Source: Ashinkailepas kermadecensis
Taxonomy: Eukaryota > Arthropoda > Thecostraca > Neolepadidae
Assembly: GCA_034440615.1 (NCBI GenBank)
Contig: JAOTOM010002704.1
Span: forward strand, 1 to 64,000
Direction of reading: 5' to 3'
DNA length: 64,000 nt
Shown here: piece by piece, positions 31,647 through 63,329 of the stretch
Numbering within the stretch: the first letter of the stretch is position 1
Layout of the letters: every line of letters starts with the position of its first letter
Made by a program: the position numbers and the translations under genes
The notes under the pieces: model-generated
Told to the model about the DNA's origin: nothing
Seen by the model: the letters and a program-made list of their open reading frames with translations, nothing else
Database searches by the model: none

Positions 31647-33828
31647 GGCATCCGGCTAGCCCCAGCGAAGTGAGCCGGGATAGTCGACGGTTTCGTTTGG
31701 TTCGGCAACGGCAGCTACCATGATCGGCCCTGTTCCGAATAATTATCGAAATCAGGAAGAGCTGGGTTCTGCCTTCTTGTAAGAAGGCTGTGTGACCGGC
31801 TTTGTGTGGCAAGTCTGCAAACTGCGCCAGCGACCCAAGGATCACTCACACCGAGCTTTACACCTGGCAAGAACGAGAAGCTGGCAGAACGTGCAAAACT
31901 GAAAGATGAAGATCTTAAACCTCGTCGGGCCGGCCGGCAAATCCACCTTTGCCGGGCCGCGGTGGCTCTTGAAAGTCTGCTTTAACTTGCTATCTACGTA
32001 CGCTAGAATAGAATGCAAAACACCGCTTGCAAGCTCTGGCCACGGACAGCCCGAAGCATACCTTAAATTTGCATTGTGACTGATAATGAGGTCGCCAAAG
32101 ATCACATTAGGTCAACATACGGACCACGACTTACATCCACAGAAATCATTAGAGAACCACGGCTTGTTTTTTCGACATTTTTTTTCTCGAGAATTAACAG
32201 ATGAATGTATTCACATTGATCGTAGTGAAAGAGGGCCAAGGATAGGGTAGGTCATGTATCAAAATCGGGTTTGAACACTAGCTTCCGAACTAGGCATGTT
32301 AGAGACGAGGAAAATGTAATTGCCAAGCCAATGTTTGCCTAGAGCTCATCGAACCGCAATTATTTATTTGCGGCAATGCTGAGGTCGCTAAAGGTTCTAA
32401 TAGGCAAACCCAGTGACATGACCTTTGCCTTGGGGAATGACCCGATAAATATCAATGGATATGATTGTGATCCTTGCAACAGAACCATTCAAGCAACATG
32501 AATGTATCTGATTGACGTCCGAAAATCCTTAGGTAGAAAATCCTCAGCCAGCGTCTTGAAATTCATTTCACGTAGAGTGGAGGGTAGCAGATGAATAAGT
32601 CGAAACCCCGATGATGTCAAAACAATTTGGCAATGTGACTGGGAAGAATGCAGTTACTATAGTAGCATGTTATGTGTACTGTATCCTACGTGGACAGTAA
32701 TTTCCCAGAAAAGGTCAAATCAGCTCAAGGAAGGTCGAATCACATCAAGTCAGTTCATCTCAGACCATTCGTTGGCCATCCAATGCCATGTTGCACTACA
32801 TAGGCGGCGCCAGGACCGAATTCAGATGCCACTTGACGATGAACAGCAACATTCTGCATAAGATGACATTGTGTAGAACATACGTATGCAAGTCGCCTGG
32901 CATTATGCCGTTAACCTTTAACACATAACTTAATCCTGGATGCCTTTTTGCATGCTATTTATCATATTCGGCATGCAAAACTATCGCCGAATTCAATTTC
33001 CCCACAAAATACGATAAAACAAGGAAATTGACCTGACCTGAGCTCAGTAACCTTCACCTGAATTACAATTTTTAGATTGGAGGTGCTTCGCCTTGATGAA
33101 AGGACAGCACGATCTGAGCCACGTGCTGATCTGTTGCGCCTACTCCGAATGCACTGCAGATTTTGGAACTCACTTTGACCCGTCCCAGGTCGATGACCTT
33201 TAATAACCTGGATCTGACATTTGAAGTTATACAGAACAGATGCATGAGAAGCTATTGAAACTTGTGTCTCTACCTCTGCTCATTCAGCCGCTATAACGGA
33301 AAAACCTGAGTGGGGGGGGGGGGCTATTCGGAGCCCCCTGGCCCGACGATGGTTAAGTTTACCTCGTGGCCAAGACGTTCACCAACAAGTCAGGGGTAAA
33401 CTTCTTTGTCAGGTTCGCTACCTTCGTTCAGTTCTATAGTTATGCAAGCTGAGCTGGACTGATCTGAGTTCGTGGCTGAGAGCTTGACAATTCATCCTGC
33501 AAGCCCCTTGAACAAACTCTTGGAGTACTTAATGATAAATATTGTGATGAAAGTTAGTAGATATCAAAATAAAAGGCCAGATTTGGCTCAGAGTGCGAAA
33601 ATAAAAACCTGAAATGCAACGTGAAACATTGTTGAAAGTTGCTTGTGCAAATGCTGCCACAAACCCATTTGTTTTTAACATAGACTAAAACATCTTCATT
33701 CGGAACATTGAGAAACATCCAAAAAGTGGGCAAAATCCAAATTAAAAGACATCTAGCTCTGAGTGAAGAAATTAGAACGCGAAACACTAACCACGAAGTT
33801 ATTGCGGCTTCAAAGGCGTGCCGATCTG
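31647..33828. other. No gene seen
   Basis: About 2.2 kb of unique-looking DNA. A G homopolymer lies near 33312. No protein-like open frame. Confidence 0.5.
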
Positions 33829-34079
33829 GCCGGGACTGACCGGACCGGCCGCTCAGCTGAACGTTTGCACCATGTACAGCCGGGACTGACCGGACCGGCC
33901 GCTCAGCTGAACGTTTGCACCATATACAGCCGGGACTGACCGGACCGGCCGCTCAGCTGAACGTTTGCACCATATACAGCCGGGACTGACCGGACCGGCC
34001 GCTCAGCTGAACGTTTGCACCATATACAGCCGGGACTGACCGGACCGGCCGCTCAGCTGAACGTTTGTGCCATATACAG
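33829..34079. repeat. 50-bp tandem repeat x 5
   Basis: GCCGGGACTGACCGGACC starts at 33829, 33879, 33929, 33979 and 34029 with no length change. Each unit continues GCTCAGCTGAACGTTTG. The last unit ends in CAG/GTGAGT, a perfect plus-strand donor, at 34079/34080. Confidence 0.95.
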
Positions 34080-34210
34080 GTGAGTAGATTTGCTCAGATC
34101 TCGCCCTCGCTTGCAACCATTAATCACAATTGAGACTTCGTGAATACCTGTCCGACATCCGGGGGCTCGCTTTGAAACCTTCCCTGATGCTCTTCCACTC
34201 TGATCTGGTT

Positions 34211-34297
34211 CTATTTATCATCGATGCCCGCGGATTTCTTAAGAGCATCAATGAACAGCTTCTTCTCTTCTGGGCTTGATCTTCCGTATGCCAATGT
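34211..34297 (-). CDS. UQCC3: UQCC3-like exon 2 and stop
   Basis: Acceptor CTACCTTTTGCAG. 28 codons ending IDDK, then TAG at 34213-34211. Charged helical sequence, as expected for the matrix or intermembrane tail of this family. Confidence 0.6.
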   Translation of the reverse strand, partial: TLAYGRSSPEEKKLFIDALKKSAGIDDK

Positions 34298-35480
34298 CTG
34301 CAAAAGGTAGTTGCGCGACTTATCGCCGAAACATTTGAGACAGTGCGCACAGATGCACACGATGGGTGTGATGGGATGGGTGCATAGGCGCACCGGGGGG
34401 GGGGGGGGCCCCCATGAGACCAAAGTGCCCTTTTGACCGAAAAGTGCCCTCTTGGCCGGAATGTCACAAATTTAGCACAAGCGCCCTAATTTAGTCCCAA
34501 ACAAGCGCCCTAACTACTCGGCTACCAGGCTGCTCGCCGTGTTTAGGTGAGCAAACTGCGTCGTGCCTATGCAGCTATGGTGATCTCTAATTACTTTTGT
34601 TTTCCCGTTCCCAAAGGGGATTCTAGCTCATTTTTCTAGCAATTTTAAAACCTCTCCTTTCGTGGCTACATCACCATGTTAAAATTTTGAAATCATTGAC
34701 CATTCCTTGCTAAAATTTATTTGCATGCTCGCATAGTCTCATCCATCGCGTTGATTGTTTGACACTTACTCTTGCTGCATCTGGGGTATGCGAGAAGCTT
34801 TCGTCGCTATTTGTATTGTGTTACATGTTTGTGTACATGTCACCTGCCTTCAGGACCATCGCCTTCGTGTCAGCTGTTATCAACCTTTCCAGAAATCCAC
34901 ATCCTGCGTACTTTTACATCAAAGGTAAGCGGGCAACCTTCATCTCACGACATAATGCATGCAGGCTGCATGTTTTTGGAAATATTATTGTAAATACAAG
35001 GGTTCGGTGCTATAACATATAACGTGTCCCATGGAAAATTCACGCCCCCCCCGGTCAGCAAACCTTCCAGTGTGCCCCGGGCCGCAAAGTGCCCTTTTGG
35101 AGCCGGTCAAGTGCCCTTTTGGAGCCGGCCAAGTGCCCTTTTCGGTCCGGGCCCCCCATGGAAAAATCCTGGGTGCGCGCCTGGATGGGTGCACACGATA
35201 CTCCTACAAAAACGCACGAAGGTTAACGTATTGCACAACCCAAACTTTCTACCGAATCTTGTTGGAATAATGCATACCACACTCATGGTTTTTGCAGCTG
35301 ATAACTAATTCCTGCTTAAATACAACATGACCAGGCAAAACCAACGCTGCTGCAACGAACAGACAAAAATCCAGCTGATACCTTTGACAGCTCTTCGTCG
35401 CTGGGAACGACCAACTTCATTAGGACGTATCCGACACCAGTGAAGCCGACCAAGTAGAAGAGTGACTTTATCATAGCCAT
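34211..35480 (-). CDS. UQCC3: UQCC3-like complex III assembly factor, 2 exons
   Basis: Exon 1 is 35480 down to 35382 and exon 2 is 34297 down to 34211, joined in phase 0 to 61 codons plus TAG. Exon 1 encodes a short head, one membrane span with FTGVGYVLMKLVVPSDEEL, and LSK before an AAAG/GTATCA donor. Exon 2, after a TTTTGCAG acceptor, gives TLAYGRSSPEEKKLFIDAL and KKSAGIDDK. A small protein with an N-terminal span, the GVGYxL motif and a following V-x-P matches UQCC3, an inner-membrane factor that stabilises cytochrome b during complex III assembly. The match is short, so the name is tentative. It lies downstream of the CEBPZOS homologue on the same strand. Confidence 0.6.
34370..35190. repeat. 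GTGCCCTTTTGG-rich repeats in the UQCC3-like intron
   Basis: AAGTGCCCTTTTGGAGCCGG recurs at 35090-35150, with related words near 34420-34455. CCCATGGAAAA appears in direct and near-inverted contexts at 35029 and 35156. C and G homopolymers lie at 34386-34400 and 35045. Confidence 0.65.
35382..35480 (-). CDS. UQCC3: UQCC3-like exon 1
   Basis: Starts MAMIKSLFYLVGF. The in-frame TTG upstream is not needed as a start. Donor AAAG/GTATCAG, phase 0. Confidence 0.6.
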
Positions 35481-35857
35481 TGCAGCGGGCTGGGGGAACA
35501 ATGACTCAGTGTAAGGCAGTAATCAGACATAAACTGAGCAAAAGCGACCGGCATAAACTGGCCAATGTAGCCGGGGCGGGCCTGATTGATACTCGCAAAC
35601 CTGGGCACAACGTCCCCGGTGCGACACTTCAGTGTTGAGTTTCACATCTTGGCGGTACATTATAACATTTATTTTTTGTTAAGACAAGCTAGTAGGGCGT
35701 ACAAAGCTCATGATCCAGGCAATACGGTGCTGACAATGAGTCAAAATGTAATGCTCTAATTGGTGCACCACCGGTATCACGCCCACAAAAGTCAGCTGTG
35801 GTGAGGTAACCTACTGAGTAGCCCATGATAATGGTGTCAACCTGGGACTGCACTGCG

Positions 35858-35965
35858 TCGCGCCAGGGACTTCGCTTCACTGAGTCCTGCTGTACCAGGG
35901 CAGTCACTTCACAGCGCCTCACCGCGCCAGGGACGTCGCTTCACTGGGTCCTGCTGCGCCAGACC
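35858..35965. repeat. 68-bp duplication spanning the CEBPZOS stop
   Basis: GCGCCAGGGACTTCGCTTCA at 35858 and GCGCCAGGGACGTCGCTTCA at 35926 are followed by CTGRGTCCTGCTG. On the minus strand the first-transcribed copy contains the CEBPZOS TGA, and the second is a 3' UTR echo of the gene's end. Confidence 0.88.
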
Positions 35966-36074
35966 TCCTGGTCCTTCAGCTCGATTTCGTCGTACTCGTT
36001 GCCGATTAAGCTACAGAAGCTGTAGTAGGTCGACAACACGGTGGGCCAGTTGTCGTGCAGATAGTACCGGAACT
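35941..36074 (-). CDS. CEBPZOS: CEBPZOS exon 2 and stop
   Basis: Acceptor TTTCCTCGCCAG after a pyrimidine tract. 43 codons including FRYYLHDNWPTVL and DQEVWRSRTQ, then TGA at 35943-35941. The joined codon is Glu. Confidence 0.78.
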
Positions 36075-37379
36075 CTGGCGAGGAAATTGTGAATTAAAAA
36101 GCGGCTTTCTCACGGTACCATTTGTGTTGCTAATTCCGACCGTGCTGATGAACATGTCGGGCATTTCGATCTCAGCGCCTAGCTTAGCCGTCGTGGGCCA
36201 TTTTCTACCTTTAGTATATTCTCCATCATGTTATGAATATTGAAGTTTTGCTACGTTCCAAAAAGTTGGAAAAAAGTAATTAATATCTACTCAGGCACTG
36301 TAGCTGTAATTTTGCTCACTTTGCATCACTATATGGTGCATTCAGGGCTTGGCTAAGCACACCACTGAACATGGAGCCAGGCATAGAAAAGACACCACAG
36401 TGAATGGGGAATATTTTTCTCACTTTTAAGAAGGCCAAAACTAAACACAAAGCTGCATCCCCAGACATGGTGAAAAGGGAAGGGAGTGGGGCTCCACAAG
36501 GAATTGTCAGTCCAACATATCAAGTGTATGGCCCAGGCCTAATGCTAGAACTTCAAATCAGGACTCAGAAAACATAAAACTCCCATACATAGTGCCACAT
36601 AATTGCTGCAAGTGGTGGTACATGTTATCAAGGATTTACAACAGCAAACCGTCAGTTGTTGATTGATTGATTATTTGGGCTTAGGGGCGCATCAACAGCT
36701 CGTCAGTTGTGCAATGAAGCTAAGCCATCCCCTTAACTATTTACTTCAAGCTAGCAACATCAAACACTTCCACAGCCTGAGCCCCAGCAAAACTAAAGCA
36801 TGCATTTTTACTCAACATTGGTAGGAACTATATCCACTTCTGGATGATTTCAAAAGTTAAAACTGCACTGCTGATCTGTCTTGCATACAAAAATCCAAGA
36901 CAATTTTTACCATTAGGAAGGCAATGCAATCTTGATAGCCAGCTCTTCACACCACCAGGGTGGGATTTGTGCATTTTAATCCTGGATTTGGGGAGGAAAC
37001 TTTCTAAGTATTCCAAGTTGGAAGGGATAATCTTTTATTTGTTTCTGATGTCAAAACTCCTGTTTGTACTTTCCAAGCAGTTTTGGACATGCTTATTCAA
37101 CACCAATGAGCTTACAGTCATTTCCTAATGATTCCATTGAATCTTTTGGCAAAAAAGGAGCAAAGTTTCTGGAGAGGATAATGTTTTTGATGACAAATAT
37201 CCAGGGCAAGACCATGCTTCCAACCCTGCACACAACTGACCTTGATCCCTGTTGACCTTCCTGAATCCCCAGTATGCTGCTCCAGCACAGCCAACTTCAA
37301 GTGCAATAATGATTCCTGCTGCACGCTTCAGTCTTGATTTAAGCAGATCCAGACCGCTGATTGGTCTTCTCAACCTCAT
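35941..37379 (-). CDS. CEBPZOS: CEBPZOS homologue, small mitochondrial membrane protein
   Basis: Exon 1 is 37379 down to 37241 and exon 2 is 36074 down to 35941, joined in phase 1 to 90 codons including TGA. The N-terminus is basic (MRLRRPISGLDLLKSRLKR), then one hydrophobic span, AAGIIIALEVGCAGAAYWGF. The second exon encodes EFRYYLHDNWPTVLSTYY, then a short link to IGNEYDEIELKDQEVW. Order and spacing match vertebrate CEBPZOS (about 80 residues): a membrane segment, a FR-x-x-l-x-x-x-P block, a YY pair and a C-terminal D/E-x-x-W. That protein is a single-pass mitochondrial membrane protein of unclear function. The stop context is duplicated downstream. Confidence 0.78.
36660..36700 (-). mobile_element. 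SINE-tail micro-insertion (antisense)
   Basis: GATTGATTGATTATTTGGGC followed by TTAGGGGCGCATC is the reverse complement of the SINE tail. The 10-bp duplication CGTCAGTTGT flanks it at 36650-36659 and 36701-36710. It lies in the CEBPZOS intron, sense to that gene. Confidence 0.85.
37241..37379 (-). CDS. CEBPZOS: CEBPZOS exon 1
   Basis: ATG at 37379. Basic head, hydrophobic span, then RKVNRDQ. Donor CAAG/GTCAGT, phase 1. Surrounding DNA is AT-rich. Confidence 0.78.
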
Positions 37380-37539
37380 CTTGACATACTGGGCATCAGC
37401 TCAACTCAGCTCCTATAAGAACAGAATATGACATTGAGGACATGATCCAGGCCAACAGAACAAAATTTAGGGTAATGTGTGCTTCAAGGTGCTTTGCAAA
37501 TTCTTGGAATTTATGTTCCCAATACAATGTTTATGAATG

Positions 37540-37900
37540 TGACAAAGATGATTGGACCACCAATTTTCTGTGCAAATCCTTACTTTTCAATTTGCGAACA
37601 AAATGACACAAACATTGGGCCTTGAGATAGGTAACAAAGCACAAAAAGTAACTTTTCAAAACGAAAAAAGCAACATAATCTAACCTAACCTAGCCTAACC
37701 TCCCTTCGTAGGAAAAATCACAAAAATACAACTTTAAAAATGTCAACCTGTGCATGTTCTTAAAATTTCACAAATTACCAAAAACTTAACCCAACCCAAT
37801 ATCTGCCTTTGAATAGAGATAATTTCCAAAATTTTTACTATTTCTTGTGAAAATTTTGTGAAAACAAATTTCAAACCTAAAATCAAAAAGTAACCTAACC
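37540..37900. repeat. Decayed CCTAA-island element
   Basis: GGGCCTTGAGATAGGTAAC and a CCTAACCTAGCCTAACCT island (37683-37701) repeat the layout at 15.2-15.5 kb. Further CCTAA words occur near 37890. Confidence 0.6.
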
Positions 37901-38139
37901 TCACAAAGCCTGACCCATATGCTTGCTTTATGGATGAAAAATGTGTGTAAAGCTTAAAGTACAATCATACCAAATTGAGTTGGCTAGTTTACATAAGTCA
38001 TGTTGAGAGCATTGTGGGGAAGGAGACAAATGTTCTGGTATATCTGAGGCCAGAGTATGGGAAACTGAACACAATTCTGACAAACTGCACCCTGAGGTGA
38101 GAATAAAAAAGTATAAAACATGACATGCATAACACACTC

Positions 38140-38275
38140 AGTCTCCTATACTTGAGTGAGTACACATTTAATGGCATAAATCTCTCCCCATGTTCTAAAT
38201 TCTCTAGTCCACTAATGGGCCTAGTGACTTTGTGTTGCACTCTTTCTAACATATCTCTCATTCTATATTAGGGCT
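38140..38275 (-). pseudogene. Short CR1-like fragment
   Basis: The minus strand reads MLERVQHKVTRPISGLENLE, then FMPLNVYSLKYRRL. This is the RVQ-KRAT to LKYRRLR block of the CR1 C-terminal domain. It is too short to be functional. Confidence 0.75.
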
Positions 38276-38636
38276 TCATGCCTGTAAACAATATCCCAAA
38301 TGAGTTTGCAGACAGGCAAGTTGCTTTTCTTTAGACCTTCTTCACTTTAACATTTGACACCCATATTAGTAACTCATAGCATTCTACGTAATTGCTTTGT
38401 TCTTGGCTGTTAAATCTAATATACTACCTATTTGAGTATTTACTTGTATTTCAATTTTAAGGACAATGGGAGCCAACGGCCCACATTTTTCTGTCGAAGT
38501 ACCTAGCATCCAGTTCATTACTTCGCAAAGTATAACTAGATGTCCCACATCCAGTTCCCAGATACATAACATTACAACTATGATCGACGAGACCCACTTA
38601 TCATCTAACTTTTTCCGTTCCCCTAAGCAGTACGTT

Positions 38637-38678
38637 CGCGCAATTCCGGCCGAAGCGCCCTAAAGCCCAAATAACTAA
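38637..38678 (+). mobile_element. SINE-tail micro-insertion
   Basis: CGCGCAATTCCGGCCGAAGC, GCCCTAAAGCCCAAATAA and CTAA lie between 14-bp copies of CTAAGCAGTACGTT at 38623-38636 and 38679-38692. Confidence 0.88.
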
Positions 38679-38692
38679 CTAAGCAGTACGTT

Positions 38693-41474
38693 TAATTTGC
38701 GATTCTAGGCATGGAATCAAGGATTAATCATTCAGTAACTACATTCTTTAACCCTGCTGACGTCATCAGAACACCATCATTTGCCGTAAAAAATATTTAT
38801 GTAAATAGGCGTCACGTTCTATGGTTAATTGGAGAGAGCAAATATCCCTTTCAATGGCTGAAACTGCCTCGAAAACTATCTACATTTCTTGTACGCCCAT
38901 ATGATTGAGGGAGACGGTGGCCCCTTTAGGTGCAGGTTTTTGAAAATTATTGGGAGAGCAATAATTTTGGCATTTGGGCCCGCTGAAGGCAATGAGCGGG
39001 CCCAAATGTATTCGCAAGCATACTACGTAGGGTTCATGTTAAAAGTTGACATTATTGGGGGCAAAGCCATCATCTGGAAGGGGGGGGGGGCAAAGACAAC
39101 ATTGCTCTCCCAAAATCATAGAAAGCCACACCCCTGTCATTTGGCATATACAATGTAACATCAAGATGTCATATAATATGTGACATCAAGAATATGTTGC
39201 TTCTTTCATCTTTGCATGTACCTTGCTATCGGGACTACATTGCCCTACACACAACGATAATTTGCAGCGGTATATACTTATAATTAGTAAACATAGTCGA
39301 CTTTTCGGAATGAGACTGTTTGCCAGACTATGAGAAGCCAACCCGTATATTACCGGAACCGTTTCGTCTTTGACAGCTAATTTGAGATCAGGTTCATATC
39401 GTAGGAAAAGCAGATATTCATGGCGAAAGACAAGTTTATCGAGTTTAACGAATAAGTCAAACGTCATAATTCGGTCAATTACAAGAAAGCAAAGTGTTGC
39501 CTATTTCTGCGCACTTGTTGCAGTATTGGCGCATCATAAGACGGGTCGTCATAAAAGGACGACCAAGGCCCTAAACATAGGGAAGTGCAAGAGCCTTTAC
39601 ATGGAAGCAAGGCCGTATACAGATGGAAGTATAACAATTGCTACATTCAGCGCGCTCAGCAGCCTACGAGGAGGGGCGCTTTCTGTATTAATTGTTCTTG
39701 TTCGGTCAGATCTCGACTAAGGGTCTGCTGCTGGTTACCGATTGTCCTGTGAACAATGGTCTTTAGTGAATATCGTCCGGGCACTTAGTGTCGTTGTTAC
39801 GCACTCCAGTATCATTTTAACTTTGTACAGGAAAAGATGGGCACACGTGCTGCAGCATGTAAGTGGTACTGACAGAGGCCTGGAGCTGTATGCATGCATA
39901 CCTTGCTACCTATCTAGGTACCTTACCTACCTACCTCGCTCCTTTACCTACCTCTAGCATGCCTAATGTTTCCAAAACACACTTATCCATGAAGCTAGCT
40001 TAGCACTGAATCTGAACATTTTGGGTAGCCCAACATCTGGGTATTATTGCTGTCTAAGGTAACCACAAGATGACTTTCACACACATTTTACCTCCATGAA
40101 GCATACAAAGTGGTTAGGTTGGGTAAAGGTTGGGTTGGGTTTAGTTAAACTTGTATTGCACGCTAGGAAAATGTTCAAATTAGAAAGGAAAAAAATTGAG
40201 TTCTTTTTTAAAACAGTCCAGGCCAGCTGAAGTTAGATTAGGTTTTTTTTATTGAAACAAAAATGTTGAGAACAAAACAAATAATAGGAAATTTTCCATT
40301 ATTAAAAAATAATTTGCATTCTTGCATGGAAGGTTAGGCTAGGTGAAGTTAGGTTATGTTACATCTTATATTTGTATTTTGAAAATTGATTTGTATGTTA
40401 TACCACCCACCTCCAAGCCTCTTTTGAGTATTATTTTCCTTCCCTGCTGAAAAGTATGCATTTGCAGAGTAAATGAGTGGTCACATCATGCTCAGTGCAT
40501 TCATACACATTTCATTAAAGCAAGAAATTACAAGAAATCACAAATTACCTTGTACTGCAAATTTACCAACATCTGTAGGTTTTAGGTAATCAAACATCCA
40601 GGTTTTAGGTGACCCAACATCCACAGTTTTTATTCAATACAACATCCATAGGTTACGTTAGGTTAGGTTTCATATACTGTAGCATATTCACCTGTTCAGT
40701 GAAATATGCACTGCATCCTGCATCCTCCATAACTATAGTCTTCCATAACTATCTCCATAACCTAGTCTTCCATGACTATAGAATACTGGCAGGGCTGGGG
40801 GTGTAGCATCAAGTAGATACCTTTGTATTGTAGGCAAATAATGCAGAAGTCTGGAAATCTTGAAACATTTTACATTGTTATTATTAAATACTTTGTGTAT
40901 CAAGTGAGCAGTTGGCTGTATCATTACCTGTGTGAATGATAGTTTGGTGCATGCAATATAGCTGGCTGGAAAGTCTTCCATGACACATGTGAGGCTATGC
41001 ATTTCCTTATGGCACATCCAGATTTGTATCATCCAGTTGATGGTATATACTAATGTTACATGATTTACCTGCCCCAAAATTACCCAAAATATATATTGTT
41101 GTAGCCTTAAAGCTGTTCAATAAAGACCAATCCTGGAGTTTCTTGGTCCAAATCTATCTTTATAAGTTACCAATGCAATCATCCTCCACCTAGCATGTTT
41201 TTTTGCATTACTGCACTTTGACATTAAGTATAATAGTATTATGGTATATATTATAGTATTGACATGAAGTATCAATTGTAATTAAGATAACTTAATGTAT
41301 ACCAATCTGACAAAACTTAGTGCAACATCACCTAACCTAATACAACCTAACCTGGAAAGTACCCATACATATCCCTGATCCAAAAGGTATTTGGCCCTAG
41401 AAATATCTTCACTCATTGATGTGGAGTGAGCCATCTGTTGGGTGGCCATGTGTTACCAGTAGTGCCTATTGCAG
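38693..41474. other. No gene seen; decayed repeats
   Basis: AT-rich. A G homopolymer lies near 39080. The minus-strand CCTAA island appears as GGTTAGGTTGGG at 40116 and GGTTAGGCTAGG at 40330. ATGAGTGGTCACATCATG (about 40471-40488) repeats the arm motif of the inverted-repeat element at 8.6 kb. Upstream UNC79 exons, including the start codon, were sought here and not found. Confidence 0.5.
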
Positions 41475-62556
<21,082 letters not shown>

Positions 62557-62562
62557 GTGTGT

Positions 62563-62618
62563 TGGCTGGTTATTTGGGCTTACGAGCGCATCGACTGCGT
62601 TGGTCATACAGCGCCCAT
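62563..62618 (-). mobile_element. SINE-tail micro-insertion at the exon 18 donor
   Basis: A 56-bp reverse-complement SINE tail (TGGCTGGTTATTTGGGCTTA, ATACAGCGCCCAT). The 14-bp duplication AATCGCAGGTGTGT at 62549-62562 and 62619-62632 contains the exon's last bases and the donor, so the donor now exists twice. Confidence 0.93.
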
Positions 62619-62689
62619 AATCGCAGGTGTGTCAATCGAGCCAGGATGTCGTGTCTGTGGGTTCCAGTGATGCATTCTGCGTGAAATAG

Positions 62690-63325
62690 TGTGGAATATA
62701 CCACTTCTTGAACACCAAATCAACTATCCAAGGAAACATCGACATCATGCTTCTTGATGTGTGTTTGTGAAGCCTTCGTGCCATATGGTATCTCATTGAT
62801 AAGTATCATGTTCATGCTCACAATTACGGATCGTAATTCACGTACATCTTGTGATACACGAACATGAACGAACACAATTCGAAGTCAAGGATTCACCTAT
62901 GATATGGTATGTTATTCAAGACTAGTTGATGACATATGCATTGTTATCGTTTTCGTTAATATATATTCCTATATTAAATATGTCTCAAAACAAACAGGTG
63001 CACTTAATTGGCTTAAAATTGAGCTTGGAGCAGCTAAGAGGTTTTGAATGACGCGGTTTTATTCGCGATTTTCGACATCATACTGTGTGGGGACGAGTGG
63101 TCTAGGGGTAAGATGCTCGTCTCACAATCGGAAGATTGTGGGTTCGAGTCTCACCTGTCGCTACTCTTCGCCCGCGACCAATCGGCGTGAGAGATTGGCG
63201 ACGCTACATGACAACGGTCGACGTGTCGTAAAACCAATAACCAACCAACCAACCGACATCATACTGTGCTCATTTCGGCATCTCGCACTTAACCAAGAAC
63301 CATTATTTTAACATTGCCGGATTCA
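62690..63325. repeat. Unclassified dispersed repeat, copy B
   Basis: Matches 14765-15228 over most of its length (CATGCTTCTTGATG, GTGATACACGAACAT, CATCTCGCACTTAACCAAG, ATTATTTTAACATTG). It is interrupted by the SINE at 63089, which is therefore younger. Confidence 0.7.
63089..63253 (+). mobile_element. tRNA-derived SINE, copy 3
   Basis: Same structure as the copies at 2597 and 21925. A 15-bp target duplication CGACATCATACTGTG lies at 63073-63087 and 63254-63268. It is nested in dispersed repeat copy B. Confidence 0.95.
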
Positions 63326-63329
63326 TTTC

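Noticed and set aside
34853..34924. Plus-strand exon candidate (TIAFVSAVINLSRNPHPAYF) with GTAAGC donor
   Set aside because: It lies inside the minus-strand UQCC3-like intron, has no homology and no matching partner exon.
39186..39467. Minus-strand open frame with RHEYLLFLRYEPDLKLAV
   Set aside because: Looks protein-like over a short stretch but no family, splice context or neighbour supports it.
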